A DNA stretch of 64,000 nt from Azotobacter bryophylli. Lineage in GTDB: Bacteria > Pseudomonadota > Gammaproteobacteria > Pseudomonadales > Pseudomonadaceae. The translations under genes were made by a program, and so were the position numbers. Under the pieces are notes generated by a model. That model was not told the DNA's origin, did no database searches, and was given only the letters and a program-made list of their open reading frames with translations. The stretch spans positions 62,001-126,000 of the forward strand of contig NZ_JBHRSJ010000016.1 in assembly GCF_042643485.1 (NCBI RefSeq), written 5' to 3'. Positions 32,536 through 40,018 of this stretch are shown piece after piece. Every line of letters begins with the position of its first letter. Position 1 is the stretch's first letter.

Positions 32536-34911
32536 TTGGTAGAGTACGTAGTTTCCCTTGATAAGCTCGGTGTCCACGATGTGGAACGAGTAGGGGGCAA
32601 AAACGCATCCTTGGGCGAAATGATCAGCAACCTGTCGGGTGCCGGCGTGTCGGTTCCCGGCGGGTTCGCTACCACTGCCCAGGCCTACCGTGACTTCCTG
32701 GAACAGAGCGGCCTGAACGATCGCATTCACGCCGCACTCGATGTACTGGACGTGGACGATGTCAATGCGCTGGCCAAGACGGGCGCGCAGATTCGCCAGT
32801 GGGTGATGGAAGCCGAGTTCCCGGCGCAACTCGATGCCGATATCCGCAAGGCCTTCGCCGAAATGTCGAGCGGTAACGAGCACATGGCGGTTGCGGTGCG
32901 TTCTTCCGCTACCGCAGAAGACCTGCCGGATGCATCGTTCGCCGGCCAGCAGGAAACCTTCCTGAATATTCGCGGTGTCGACAACGTCATTCGGGCGACC
33001 AAGGAAGTGTTCGCGTCTCTGTTCAACGACCGCGCGATCGCCTATCGCGTTCACCAGGGCTTCGACCACAAGCTGGTCGCCCTGTCGGCTGGCGTGCAGC
33101 GCATGGTGCGCTCGGAAACCGGCACGGCCGGGGTGATGTTCACCCTGGACACCGAATCGGGCTTCCGTGAAGTGGTGTTCATCACCGGTGCCTACGGTCT
33201 TGGCGAAACGGTCGTGCAGGGCGCCGTGAACCCCGATGAGTTCTATGTCCACAAGCCGACTCTGGAAGCGGGCCGTCCGGCCATCCTGCGTCGCAACCTG
33301 GGCAGCAAAGCGATCAAGATGGTTTATGGCGAAGAGGCGAAAGCCGGCAGGTCGGTGAAAACCGTCGAAGTGGACCGTGCCGATCGCGCCCGCTTCTGCG
33401 TCAGCGACGAGGAGGTCTCCGACCTGGCCCGCCAGGCGCTGATCATCGAAAAGCACTACGGTCGCCCGATGGATATCGAATGGGCGAAGGATGGCGACGA
33501 TGGCAAGCTCTATATCGTCCAGGCCCGTCCCGAAACCGTGAAGAGCCGCGCCAGCGCCACCGTCATGGAGCGCTACCTGCTGAAGGAGAAGGGCAATGTC
33601 CTGGTCGAAGGCCGTGCCATCGGCCAGCGTATCGGCGCCGGTCCGGTCAAGGTGATCCATGACATCGCCGAGATGGACAAGGTTCAGCCGGGCGACGTGC
33701 TGGTGTCCGACATGACCGACCCCGACTGGGAGCCGATCATGAAGCGTGCCAGCGCCATCGTCACCAACCGTGGCGGCCGTACCTGCCATGCGGCGATCAT
33801 CGCCCGCGAATTGGGCATCCCGGCAGTGGTCGGTTGCGGCAACGCCACCCAGGTTCTGAAGGACGGTCAGGGCGTCACCGTGTCCTGCGCCGAGGGCGAC
33901 ACCGGCTATATCTTCGAAGGCCAGCTGGGCTTCGATGTCCGCAAGAACTCCATCGACGCGATGCCGCAGTTGCCGTTCAAGATCATGATGAACGTCGGGA
34001 ACCCGGATCGCGCCTTCGATTTCGCCCAGTTGCCGAACGAGGGCGTCGGTCTGGCCCGCCTGGAGTTCATCATCAACCGTATGATCGGCGTGCACCCCAA
34101 GGCGCTGCTGAACTTCTCCAGCTTGCCGGCCGATATCAAGGCCAGCGTCGAGAAGCGGATCGCCGGTTACGACGATCCGGTCGGTTTCTACGTCGAGAAG
34201 CTGGTGGAGGGGATCAGCACCCTGGCCGCAGCCTTCTGGCCGAAGAAGGTCATCGTGCGCATGTCGGACTTCAAGTCCAACGAGTATGCGAACCTGATCG
34301 GCGGCAAGCTCTATGAGCCGGAAGAAGAGAACCCCATGCTCGGCTTCCGCGGTGCTTCCCGTTACATCAGCGAATCCTTCCGGGACTGCTTCGAGCTCGA
34401 GTGCCGGGCTATGAAGAAGGTTCGCAATGAGATGGGGCTGACCAACGTCGAGATCATGATTCCCTTCGTTCGTACGCTGGGCGAGGCCAATCAGGTGGTC
34501 GATCTGCTCGCCAGTCATGGCCTCAAGCGTGGCGAGAATGGTCTGCGCGTGATCATGATGTGCGAATTGCCCTCCAACGCGCTGCTGGCTGATGAGTTCC
34601 TCGAATATTTCGATGGCTTCTCCATCGGTTCCAACGACCTGACCCAGCTGACGCTGGGACTGGATCGGGACTCGGGCATCGTCGCCCATCTGTTCGACGA
34701 GCGTAATCCGGCCGTGAAGAAACTGCTGGCCAATGCGATCCAGGCTTGCAAGAAGGCAGGCAAGTATGTCGGCATCTGCGGTCAGGGGCCTTCCGATCAT
34801 CCGGATCTGGCCAAGTGGCTGATGGAGCAGGGGATCGACAGCGTTTCGTTGAATCCGGACTCGGTTCTGGATACTTGGTTCTTCCTGGCCGAAGGCCAGG
34901 CGAGCGCCTGA
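32536..34911 (+). CDS. ppsA: Phosphoenolpyruvate synthase
   Basis: A 791-residue enzyme converting pyruvate and ATP to PEP, AMP and phosphate for gluconeogenesis. It has the N-terminal ATP-grasp-like PPDK domain (ERVGGKNASLGEM, VAVRSSATAEDLPDASFAGQQET), the phospho-histidine domain with TNRGGRTCHAAIIARELGIPAVVGCG, and the C-terminal PEP-binding barrel ending GICGQGPSDHP. The start is read as TTG at 32536: it follows GGAG by nine bases and gives (M)VEYVVSLDKLG at the expected length, while the frame further upstream is not family sequence. Confidence 0.94.
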   Translation: MVEYVVSLDKLGVHDVERVGGKNASLGEMISNLSGAGVSVPGGFATTAQAYRDFLEQSGLNDRIHAALDVLDVDDVNALAKTGAQIRQWVMEAEFPAQLDADIRKAFAEMSSGNEHMAVAVRSSATAEDLPDASFAGQQETFLNIRGVDNVIRATKEVFASLFNDRAIAYRVHQGFDHKLVALSAGVQRMVRSETGTAGVMFTLDTESGFREVVFITGAYGLGETVVQGAVNPDEFYVHKPTLEAGRPAILRRNLGSKAIKMVYGEEAKAGRSVKTVEVDRADRARFCVSDEEVSDLARQALIIEKHYGRPMDIEWAKDGDDGKLYIVQARPETVKSRASATVMERYLLKEKGNVLVEGRAIGQRIGAGPVKVIHDIAEMDKVQPGDVLVSDMTDPDWEPIMKRASAIVTNRGGRTCHAAIIARELGIPAVVGCGNATQVLKDGQGVTVSCAEGDTGYIFEGQLGFDVRKNSIDAMPQLPFKIMMNVGNPDRAFDFAQLPNEGVGLARLEFIINRMIGVHPKALLNFSSLPADIKASVEKRIAGYDDPVGFYVEKLVEGISTLAAAFWPKKVIVRMSDFKSNEYANLIGGKLYEPEEENPMLGFRGASRYISESFRDCFELECRAMKKVRNEMGLTNVEIMIPFVRTLGEANQVVDLLASHGLKRGENGLRVIMMCELPSNALLADEFLEYFDGFSIGSNDLTQLTLGLDRDSGIVAHLFDERNPAVKKLLANAIQACKKAGKYVGICGQGPSDHPDLAKWLMEQGIDSVSLNPDSVLDTWFFLAEGQASA

Positions 34912-34937
34912 GGTCGTATCGGTCCACTTGTATCGTG

Positions 34938-34966
34938 AAAAAGGGCGGTTCTATCCGCCCTTTTTC
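34938..34966 (+). terminator. ppsA terminator
   Basis: GGGCGG / CCGCCC stem with a short loop, preceded by A5 and followed by T5, 25 bases after the ppsA stop. Confidence 0.88.
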
Positions 34967-35301
34967 ATATCTCTCGCCTTCTCTGGGAATCAGCCGTTTG
35001 GTTACCCTCGCCGGGTGGCTAGGATGATTCAAAAATAACAAGGATCCATTCAAGGCAGAGGCAGAGGAGCTGCGCATGATGCTCGATCAACCGCTGAGTC
35101 CGCGGAAGTAGGCATCGTCGCATCCTCAAGAAACGTTAGGCCTGTTGCGACATCGAATCAGCTGGGGTGCGAATGCCATGCTATCCGAGCTACCCCTATC
35201 GAAGTTAATTCATGAAAGGGCCATGGGCGTCCACGTGAACTTCAGGTTCGCTGCGAAGCCGATGATTTCCTACCCCTCACTCAACCCCAAGGAGCCATCT
35301 C
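34967..35301. other. Intergenic region between ppsA and rraA
   Basis: About 335 bases without a full gene. It includes a short 11-codon frame at 35076-35111 with a well-placed GAGGAG ribosome site, and the rraA ribosome site (AAGGAG, 35289-35294). In P. aeruginosa an esterase gene lies at this position; no recognisable remnant of it is visible here. Confidence 0.5.
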
Positions 35302-35790
35302 ATGCAATATGTAACCCCCGATCTGTGCGATGCCTATCCGGACCTCGTGCAGGTTGTCGAGCCTATGTTCAATAATTTTGGCGGTCGCGACTCCTTCGGA
35401 GGCGAGATTGTCACCATCAAATGTTTCGAGGACAACTCTCTGGTCAAGGATCAAGTCGAGAAGAACGGTCAGGGCAAGGTCTTGGTCGTTGATGGGGGCG
35501 GCTCGCTGCGCAGGGCCCTGCTGGGGGATATGCTGGCAGAAAAGGCAGCCCGAAACGGTTGGGAAGGCATCGTCGTGTACGGCTGCATCCGCGACGTAGA
35601 TGTCATCGCGCAGACCGACCTGGGAGTGCAGGCGCTCTCCAGCCATCCCATGAAGACTGACAAGCGTGGTATCGGCGATCTGAACGTGCCCGTGACTTTC
35701 GGTGGCGTCACCTTCCGGCCGGGCGAGTTTGTTTATGCCGACAACAACGGCATCATCGTTTCTCCCCAGCCGCTGAAGATGCCGGAATAA
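35302..35790 (+). CDS. rraA: RraA-family protein (RNase E regulator / HMG aldolase-like)
   Basis: A 162-residue RraA-fold protein: MQYVTPDLCDAYPDLVQVVEP, the glycine-rich VLVVDGGGSLRRALLGDMLAE and YGCIRDVD. E. coli RraA inhibits RNase E; many pseudomonad members instead have or retain 4-hydroxy-4-methyl-2-oxoglutarate aldolase motifs (here the GD..AxxAxxxGWxGxxxxGxxRD pattern is complete), so either role is possible. A strong AAGGAG precedes the ATG. Confidence 0.92.
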   Translation: MQYVTPDLCDAYPDLVQVVEPMFNNFGGRDSFGGEIVTIKCFEDNSLVKDQVEKNGQGKVLVVDGGGSLRRALLGDMLAEKAARNGWEGIVVYGCIRDVDVIAQTDLGVQALSSHPMKTDKRGIGDLNVPVTFGGVTFRPGEFVYADNNGIIVSPQPLKMPE

Positions 35791-35957
35791 ATATCCGACA
35801 TGCCATGATTCTCGATGCAAGGTCGAGTTTCACTGTTCGGGATGGCTACCTGCTTTTCCAGCCGGCAGCCATCCTGCCCCAAGATCTTCCAGCTCTTCTC
35901 ATGCTATCTACTCTCTCTATCCTCCGGTGGGTTCCGCAAGCCAGGCGGTAGTTCGGA

Positions 35958-35986
35958 TGTGACTTTTTGGCAGGCGCCCTCGTCTA
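35958..35986 (+). promoter_or_regulatory. ECF-type promoter candidate upstream of cfrX
   Basis: TGTGACTT and CGTCTA spaced about as expected for ECF sigma promoters (GAACTT and TCTGA-like elements, 16-17 bases apart), 26 bases before the cfrX ATG. In P. aeruginosa the cfrX-cmpX promoter depends on SigX and AlgU; the same kind of control is inferred here. Confidence 0.5.
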
Positions 35987-36011
35987 GCGCATAGATTCCA
36001 GAGAGGTGCGC

Positions 36012-36260
36012 ATGCACGATCCGTTTGAAGAGTCCCTTCGCGACCTGCTCAAATCTTCGGTCTCATCGCGAGATGATGGCGAAGCGCTTGAACGTGTCCT
36101 CAAGACTGCCAACCGCCAGGTGGGTGTCGGGGCCCTATTCAGCCTCATGGGCCACTGGTTCGAGGCATTGCTGATCGGGCTGAATAATGGGGCGGGTCAT
36201 GTCACGCCGGTTTCCCGCCGCACCTCTTCTCCCCATTCACATGAAGACAAGGCTGACTGA
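36012..36260 (+). CDS. cfrX: CfrX (CrfX) protein, unknown function
   Basis: An 82-residue soluble protein starting MHDPFEESLRDLLKSS, the name-giving member of a small Pseudomonas family upstream of cmpX. It shows one amphipathic/hydrophobic stretch (VGALFSLMGHWFEALLIGL). The ATG at 36012 lies six bases after AGAGAGG; a GTG at 36006 overlaps that site. Its stop is one base from the cmpX ATG, so the two are co-translated. No biochemical role is known. Confidence 0.88.
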   Translation: MHDPFEESLRDLLKSSVSSRDDGEALERVLKTANRQVGVGALFSLMGHWFEALLIGLNNGAGHVTPVSRRTSSPHSHEDKAD

Positions 36261-36261
36261 A

Positions 36262-37092
36262 ATGGAACTCGACCCCTGGACTCATAGCCTGGTCACTGCG
36301 ATGACGGCGCTTTGGACAAAGGTTGCCAACTTCATTCCCAACTTGTTCGTCGCATTGGTGCTCGTGCTGCTCGGTTTTGTTGTGGCCAAGCTGCTCGATA
36401 CGCTCCTCTCCAAGCTTCTGGCGAAGTTGGGCCTCGATCGACTGATGGCTGGAACCGGGTTGACCAAGCTGTTGGGGCGTGCCGGTATCAGGGTCCCGGT
36501 ATCTACTCTCATCGGCAAGATCATCTACTGGTTCGCACTGCTCGTCTTCTTCGTTTCCGCTGCCGAGTCCCTCGGTCTGGAGCGGGTGTCTGCGACCCTA
36601 GATGTACTGGCTCTCTACCTGCCCAAGGTCTTTGGAGCAGCATTGGTACTGATTGTCGGGATGCTGCTCGCTCAGTTGCTCGGCGGACTCGTGCGTACGG
36701 CTGCCGAGGGGGTCGGACTCGATTACGCCGGTGGTCTGGGACGCATGGTCCAGGGCTTGGTGATCATTATCGGCATCTCGGTAGCGATCGGGCAGCTGGA
36801 GGTCAAGACCGACCTGCTCAATACCGTTATCGCGATCGTGTTGATTTCCATTGGGGTAGCCTTGGCGCTGGCGCTGGCGCTGGGCCTTGGTAGCCGGGAA
36901 ATCGCTGGGCAGATTATCGCCGGGATCTATGTCCGGGAGTTGTATCAGGTCGGCGAGGAGATCAAGGTCGGCAATATCGAGGGGCAGATAGAGGAAATCG
37001 GCACGGTGAAGACGACGCTTCTGACTGACCAAGGCGAACTCGTTTCGCTGTCCAACCGTACCTTGCTGGAGCAACGAGTAAGCAGCCGTTAA
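36262..37092 (+). CDS. cmpX: CmpX, small-conductance mechanosensitive channel-like membrane protein
   Basis: A 276-residue membrane protein with about five helices (near residues 20-45, 85-110, 120-145, 165-185 and 190-215), followed by a short MscS-like cytoplasmic beta domain (VGEEIKVGNIEGQIEEIG). P. aeruginosa CmpX is linked to envelope stress and sigX expression. The start follows the cfrX stop directly (TGAAATG). It precedes sigX by about 85 bases. Confidence 0.9.
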   Translation: MELDPWTHSLVTAMTALWTKVANFIPNLFVALVLVLLGFVVAKLLDTLLSKLLAKLGLDRLMAGTGLTKLLGRAGIRVPVSTLIGKIIYWFALLVFFVSAAESLGLERVSATLDVLALYLPKVFGAALVLIVGMLLAQLLGGLVRTAAEGVGLDYAGGLGRMVQGLVIIIGISVAIGQLEVKTDLLNTVIAIVLISIGVALALALALGLGSREIAGQIIAGIYVRELYQVGEEIKVGNIEGQIEEIGTVKTTLLTDQGELVSLSNRTLLEQRVSSR

Positions 37093-37177
37093 TCCGCTGA
37101 TCTGGTAATCTATGCCGCCATTTTAACCTGAGGTCCGGGCTTTGGCGGCCATGACCTGATTGCTGGCCTTACTCCTC

Positions 37178-37768
37178 TTGAACAAAGCTCAATCTCTTCC
37201 ATCGCGTTATGACCCCGCGGCTCTCTCCGATGAGGAGCTTGTCGAGCGGGCGCATGCTGAGCTGTTTCATATAACGCGTGCATATGAAGAGTTGATGCGT
37301 CGCTATCAGCGTACGTTGTTCAATGTTTGTGCCAGATATCTGGGTAATGAACGGGATGCTGACGATGTCTGTCAGGAAGTGATGCTAAAAGTCCTTTATG
37401 GACTCAAGAACTTTGAGGGAAAATCAAAATTCAAGACTTGGCTATATAGCATCACTTACAACGAATGCATCACACAATATCGCAAGGAACGGCGAAAGCG
37501 TCGATTGATGGACGCATTGAGTCTTGATCCTTTGGAAGAGGCTTCGGATGATAAGGCCCCGAAACTAGAAGAGAGGGGCGGATTGGACCGCTGGCTGGTT
37601 CATGTCAATCCAATTGATCGCGAGATTCTCATCTTGAGATTCGTTGCTGAGTTGGAGTTCCAAGAGATCGCCGACATCATGCATATGGGATTGAGTGCCA
37701 CCAAGATGCGCTATAAGCGTGCATTGGATCGCTTGCGGGACAAGTTCTCCGGGCTTGCCGAAACTTAA
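37178..37768 (+). CDS. sigX: ECF sigma factor SigX
   Basis: A 196-residue extracytoplasmic function sigma factor: sigma-2 region (RTLFNVCARYLGNERDADDVCQEVMLKVLYGL), then sigma-4 with REILILRFVAELEFQEIADIMHMGLSATKMRYKRAL. It controls oprF and envelope/fatty acid genes in pseudomonads. The start is taken as TTG at 37178, giving (M)NKAQSLPSRYDP, the family N-terminus and length; the TTG at 37160 would add six hydrophobic residues, and neither has a good ribosome site. No anti-sigma gene is adjacent. Codon use is noticeably less GC-rich than in the neighbours. Confidence 0.94.
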   Translation: MNKAQSLPSRYDPAALSDEELVERAHAELFHITRAYEELMRRYQRTLFNVCARYLGNERDADDVCQEVMLKVLYGLKNFEGKSKFKTWLYSITYNECITQYRKERRKRRLMDALSLDPLEEASDDKAPKLEERGGLDRWLVHVNPIDREILILRFVAELEFQEIADIMHMGLSATKMRYKRALDRLRDKFSGLAET

Positions 37769-37868
37769 GCAGGCGGCTAGCCTCTTACGCTAAGCGTTCT
37801 CGTTTATGTTTTTCGACACTCTCTCGCGAAACGTCTAGACGCTACTACATCACGATGGGGAAATACGA

Positions 37869-38924
37869 ATGAAACTAAAAAACACCTTAGGCGTAGTTAT
37901 TGGCTCGTTGGTTGCCGCCTCTTCATTCAGCGCGCTGGCCCAGGGCCAAGGCGCAGTTGAGGTGGAAGCTTTCGCAAAACATTATTTTGCTGATTCGAGC
38001 TCTCGCAGTTTCGAACATGATGACGCAGAGCTCTATGGCGGCTCCATCGGCTATTTTCTGACCGATGCGGTCGAGGTGGCTCTGGGCTTCGGTGTCTACT
38101 CCGACGTTTCCAGCGAGGACCCGCTGCCTAACGGCGAACACCGGAACATCAAGGGCAATTATTCTTCCCTCGACGCTATCTATCACTTCCGTGATGCCGG
38201 TGTGCACCTGCGTCCCTATGTGTCTGCAGGCTTCGCTTACCAGAATATTGGTCAGGGTCAGCACGGCCGCAACCATAGCACCTTCGCTCAAATTGGCGGC
38301 GGTCTGAAGTACTACGTCACCAACAACTTCTACACCAAGGCCGGTGTCGATGGTATGTATAACATCGATGATGGCTATGGCGAATGGATGGCTGGCGTCG
38401 GTGTAGGTTTGAATTTCGGTGGCACTACCAAGAAGGAAAAACCGGCTGAAGAGCCAGTCGCCGAAGTATGCGCCGATGCCGACAATGATGGCGTTTGCGA
38501 CAACATCGACAAGTGCCCGGATACACCCGCAAACGTCACTGTTGATGCCGAGGGTTGTACTGCCGTTGCCGAAGTTGTTCGTGTCGAGCTGGACGTGAAA
38601 TTCGACTTCGACAAGGCCGTCGTTAAAGAAGAAAGCTACGGTGATATCAGGAACCTGGCCGACTTCATGAAGCAGTACCCGCAGACTACCACTACCGTTG
38701 AAGGTCATACCGACTCGGTCGGTACCGAGGCCTACAACAAGAAGTTGTCCGAGCGCCGTGCCAAGGCAGTTCGTGAGGTGCTGGTTAATCAATATGGCGT
38801 GGAAGGCAATCGCGTAGATTCGGTCGGTTACGGCGAAACCCGCCCGATCGCTGACAACTCCACTGAGTCCGGACGGGCCATCAACCGGCGCGTCGAGGCC
38901 GAAGTGGAAGCCCAGGCCAAGTAA
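37869..38924 (+). CDS. oprF: Major outer membrane porin OprF
   Basis: A 351-residue porin/OmpA-like protein. Signal peptide to about residue 24, an eight-stranded beta-barrel (about 25-185), a proline-rich hinge (KKEKPAEEPVAE), a thrombospondin-type-3-like Asp-rich segment with four Cys (CADADNDGVCDNIDKCPDTP ... GCTAV), and the OmpA C-terminal peptidoglycan-binding domain (FDFDKAVVKEES, VEGHTDSVGTEAYNKKLSERRA). OprF joins the outer membrane to peptidoglycan and forms a low-permeability channel. GGGG ribosome site precedes the ATG. sigX lies just upstream; a CGTCTA palindrome (37832-37841) sits in the leader. Confidence 0.97.
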   Translation: MKLKNTLGVVIGSLVAASSFSALAQGQGAVEVEAFAKHYFADSSSRSFEHDDAELYGGSIGYFLTDAVEVALGFGVYSDVSSEDPLPNGEHRNIKGNYSSLDAIYHFRDAGVHLRPYVSAGFAYQNIGQGQHGRNHSTFAQIGGGLKYYVTNNFYTKAGVDGMYNIDDGYGEWMAGVGVGLNFGGTTKKEKPAEEPVAEVCADADNDGVCDNIDKCPDTPANVTVDAEGCTAVAEVVRVELDVKFDFDKAVVKEESYGDIRNLADFMKQYPQTTTTVEGHTDSVGTEAYNKKLSERRAKAVREVLVNQYGVEGNRVDSVGYGETRPIADNSTESGRAINRRVEAEVEAQAK

Positions 38925-38993
38925 CTGGCAATGTTGTGCAGATCACCAGGCGTACTCACTACCTCGTGATACGCAATCAAACGGTTGATCTCC

Positions 38994-39024
38994 AAAGCCC
39001 ACATCGCAGGATGTGGGCTTTTTT
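38994..39024 (+). terminator. oprF terminator
   Basis: Stem AAAGCCCACATC / GATGTGGGCTTT with a GCAG-like loop followed by T6, about 70 bases after the oprF stop. Confidence 0.9.
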
Positions 39025-39088
39025 GTTCGCGCTCGATTCCGGTTGCCAAAATTCACGCATGAGATTTATGTTCGGTACCGCCTATATT

Positions 39089-39832
39089 TCAGGCAGTTAG
39101 CGCCAGGGGAGCATCTCTCTGCTCCGCGGCGGCCACGACTTGACCGATCACCAGGATCGCCGGACTTCTCAGCTGAAAGGTGTCAGCATCCTGCGGCATG
39201 TTTCCGAGGATACTGCGGCACTCGCGCTGCCAGGGTAGCGAAGCGTTCTCGATCATCGCCACCGGGGTGCTCGTAGCCATCCCGCCAGTCAATAGGCCTT
39301 CCTGGATTTCCGCCAGCTTGGCGACGCCCATGTACACCACCAGAGTGGTGCCACTGCGGGCCAGGGCCGCCCAGTCCGGGCTGCTGTCGTCCTGGGTGTG
39401 CGCCGTGACCAGGGTGACTCCGCGCGCCAAGCCGCGCAGGGTCAGTGGGATACCGCAGGCGGTGGCGCCGGCCAGTCCGGCAGTGATGCCGTTGACGATC
39501 TCGCTGGCCACGCCGTGCGCGGCCAGCCAGTCGGCTTCCTCGCTGCCGCGGCCGAAGATGCACGGGTCGCCGCCCTTCAGGCGCGCCACGCACTTGCCCT
39601 GGCGGGCGTAGCGCAGCATCAGGCGGTGGATGAACTCCTGCGGCGTGGAGCGGCAGCCGCCGCGCTTGCCGACGCCGATCACCCGGGCCTGCGGGCAGTG
39701 TTCGAGCACCGCGGGGTTGACCAGATCGTCGATCAGCACCACCTCGGCCTCGCCGAGGGCGCGCACCGCCTTGAGGGTCAGCAGCTCCGGATCGCCGGGG
39801 CCGGCGCCGATCAGCCAGACTTTTGCGCTCAT
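39089..39832 (-). CDS. cobA: Uroporphyrinogen-III C-methyltransferase
   Basis: A 247-residue SUMT, methylating uroporphyrinogen III to precorrin-2 for siroheme. Conserved blocks: VWLIGAGPGDPELLTLKA, VVLIDDLV, GKRGGCRSTPQEFIHRLM, VARLKGGDPCIFGRGSEEA and GIPLTLRG. It is the last gene of the nirB-nirD-nasC-cobA order, where it makes the siroheme needed by nitrite reductase NirB. A palindromic repeat separates it from nasC. It is single-domain, not a CysG fusion. Confidence 0.95.
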   Translation of the reverse strand: MSAKVWLIGAGPGDPELLTLKAVRALGEAEVVLIDDLVNPAVLEHCPQARVIGVGKRGGCRSTPQEFIHRLMLRYARQGKCVARLKGGDPCIFGRGSEEADWLAAHGVASEIVNGITAGLAGATACGIPLTLRGLARGVTLVTAHTQDDSSPDWAALARSGTTLVVYMGVAKLAEIQEGLLTGGMATSTPVAMIENASLPWQRECRSILGNMPQDADTFQLRSPAILVIGQVVAAAEQRDAPLALTA

Positions 39833-39897
39833 CTTTCACCACCTCTCGTGTGTCGCTTGCCGGCGCTGTTAGCGCCGGATGGCATTCGTCGATTTGT

Positions 39898-40010
39898 GTA
39901 GGGTGGGTTAGCCGCTTGCGGCGTAGCCCACCAACGATGCCGCCAGGCATCGCAATTGCCGACCTCGCGGCCGGTCGGTGGGTTACGACCTGCGGTCTAA
40001 CCCACCCTAC
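39898..40010. repeat. Palindromic repeat with GTAGGGTGGGTTAG ends
   Basis: A 113-base element with perfect 14-base terminal inverted repeats (GTAGGGTGGGTTAG / CTAACCCACCCTAC) and internal mirrored segments GCCCACC / GGTGGGTTA. It lies between nasC and cobA inside the nir operon. A related element with GTAGGGTGG-type ends lies between nirD and nasC. This style of dispersed palindrome is common in Pseudomonas and Azotobacter genomes. Confidence 0.75.
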
Positions 40011-40018
40011 GGTCCACG

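Noticed and set aside
32467..34800. 777-codon open frame on the minus strand
   Set aside because: Antisense of ppsA with shadow-like composition; no domain recognised.
37832..37841. CGTCTAGACG palindrome as the SigX promoter of oprF
   Set aside because: No matching -35 was found 16-17 bases upstream, so it is noted but not called a promoter.
39833..39897. Possible cobalamin riboswitch before cobA
   Set aside because: The sequence before cobA has only a short CCGGCGCT hairpin and no B12-box; the space is mostly the palindromic repeat.
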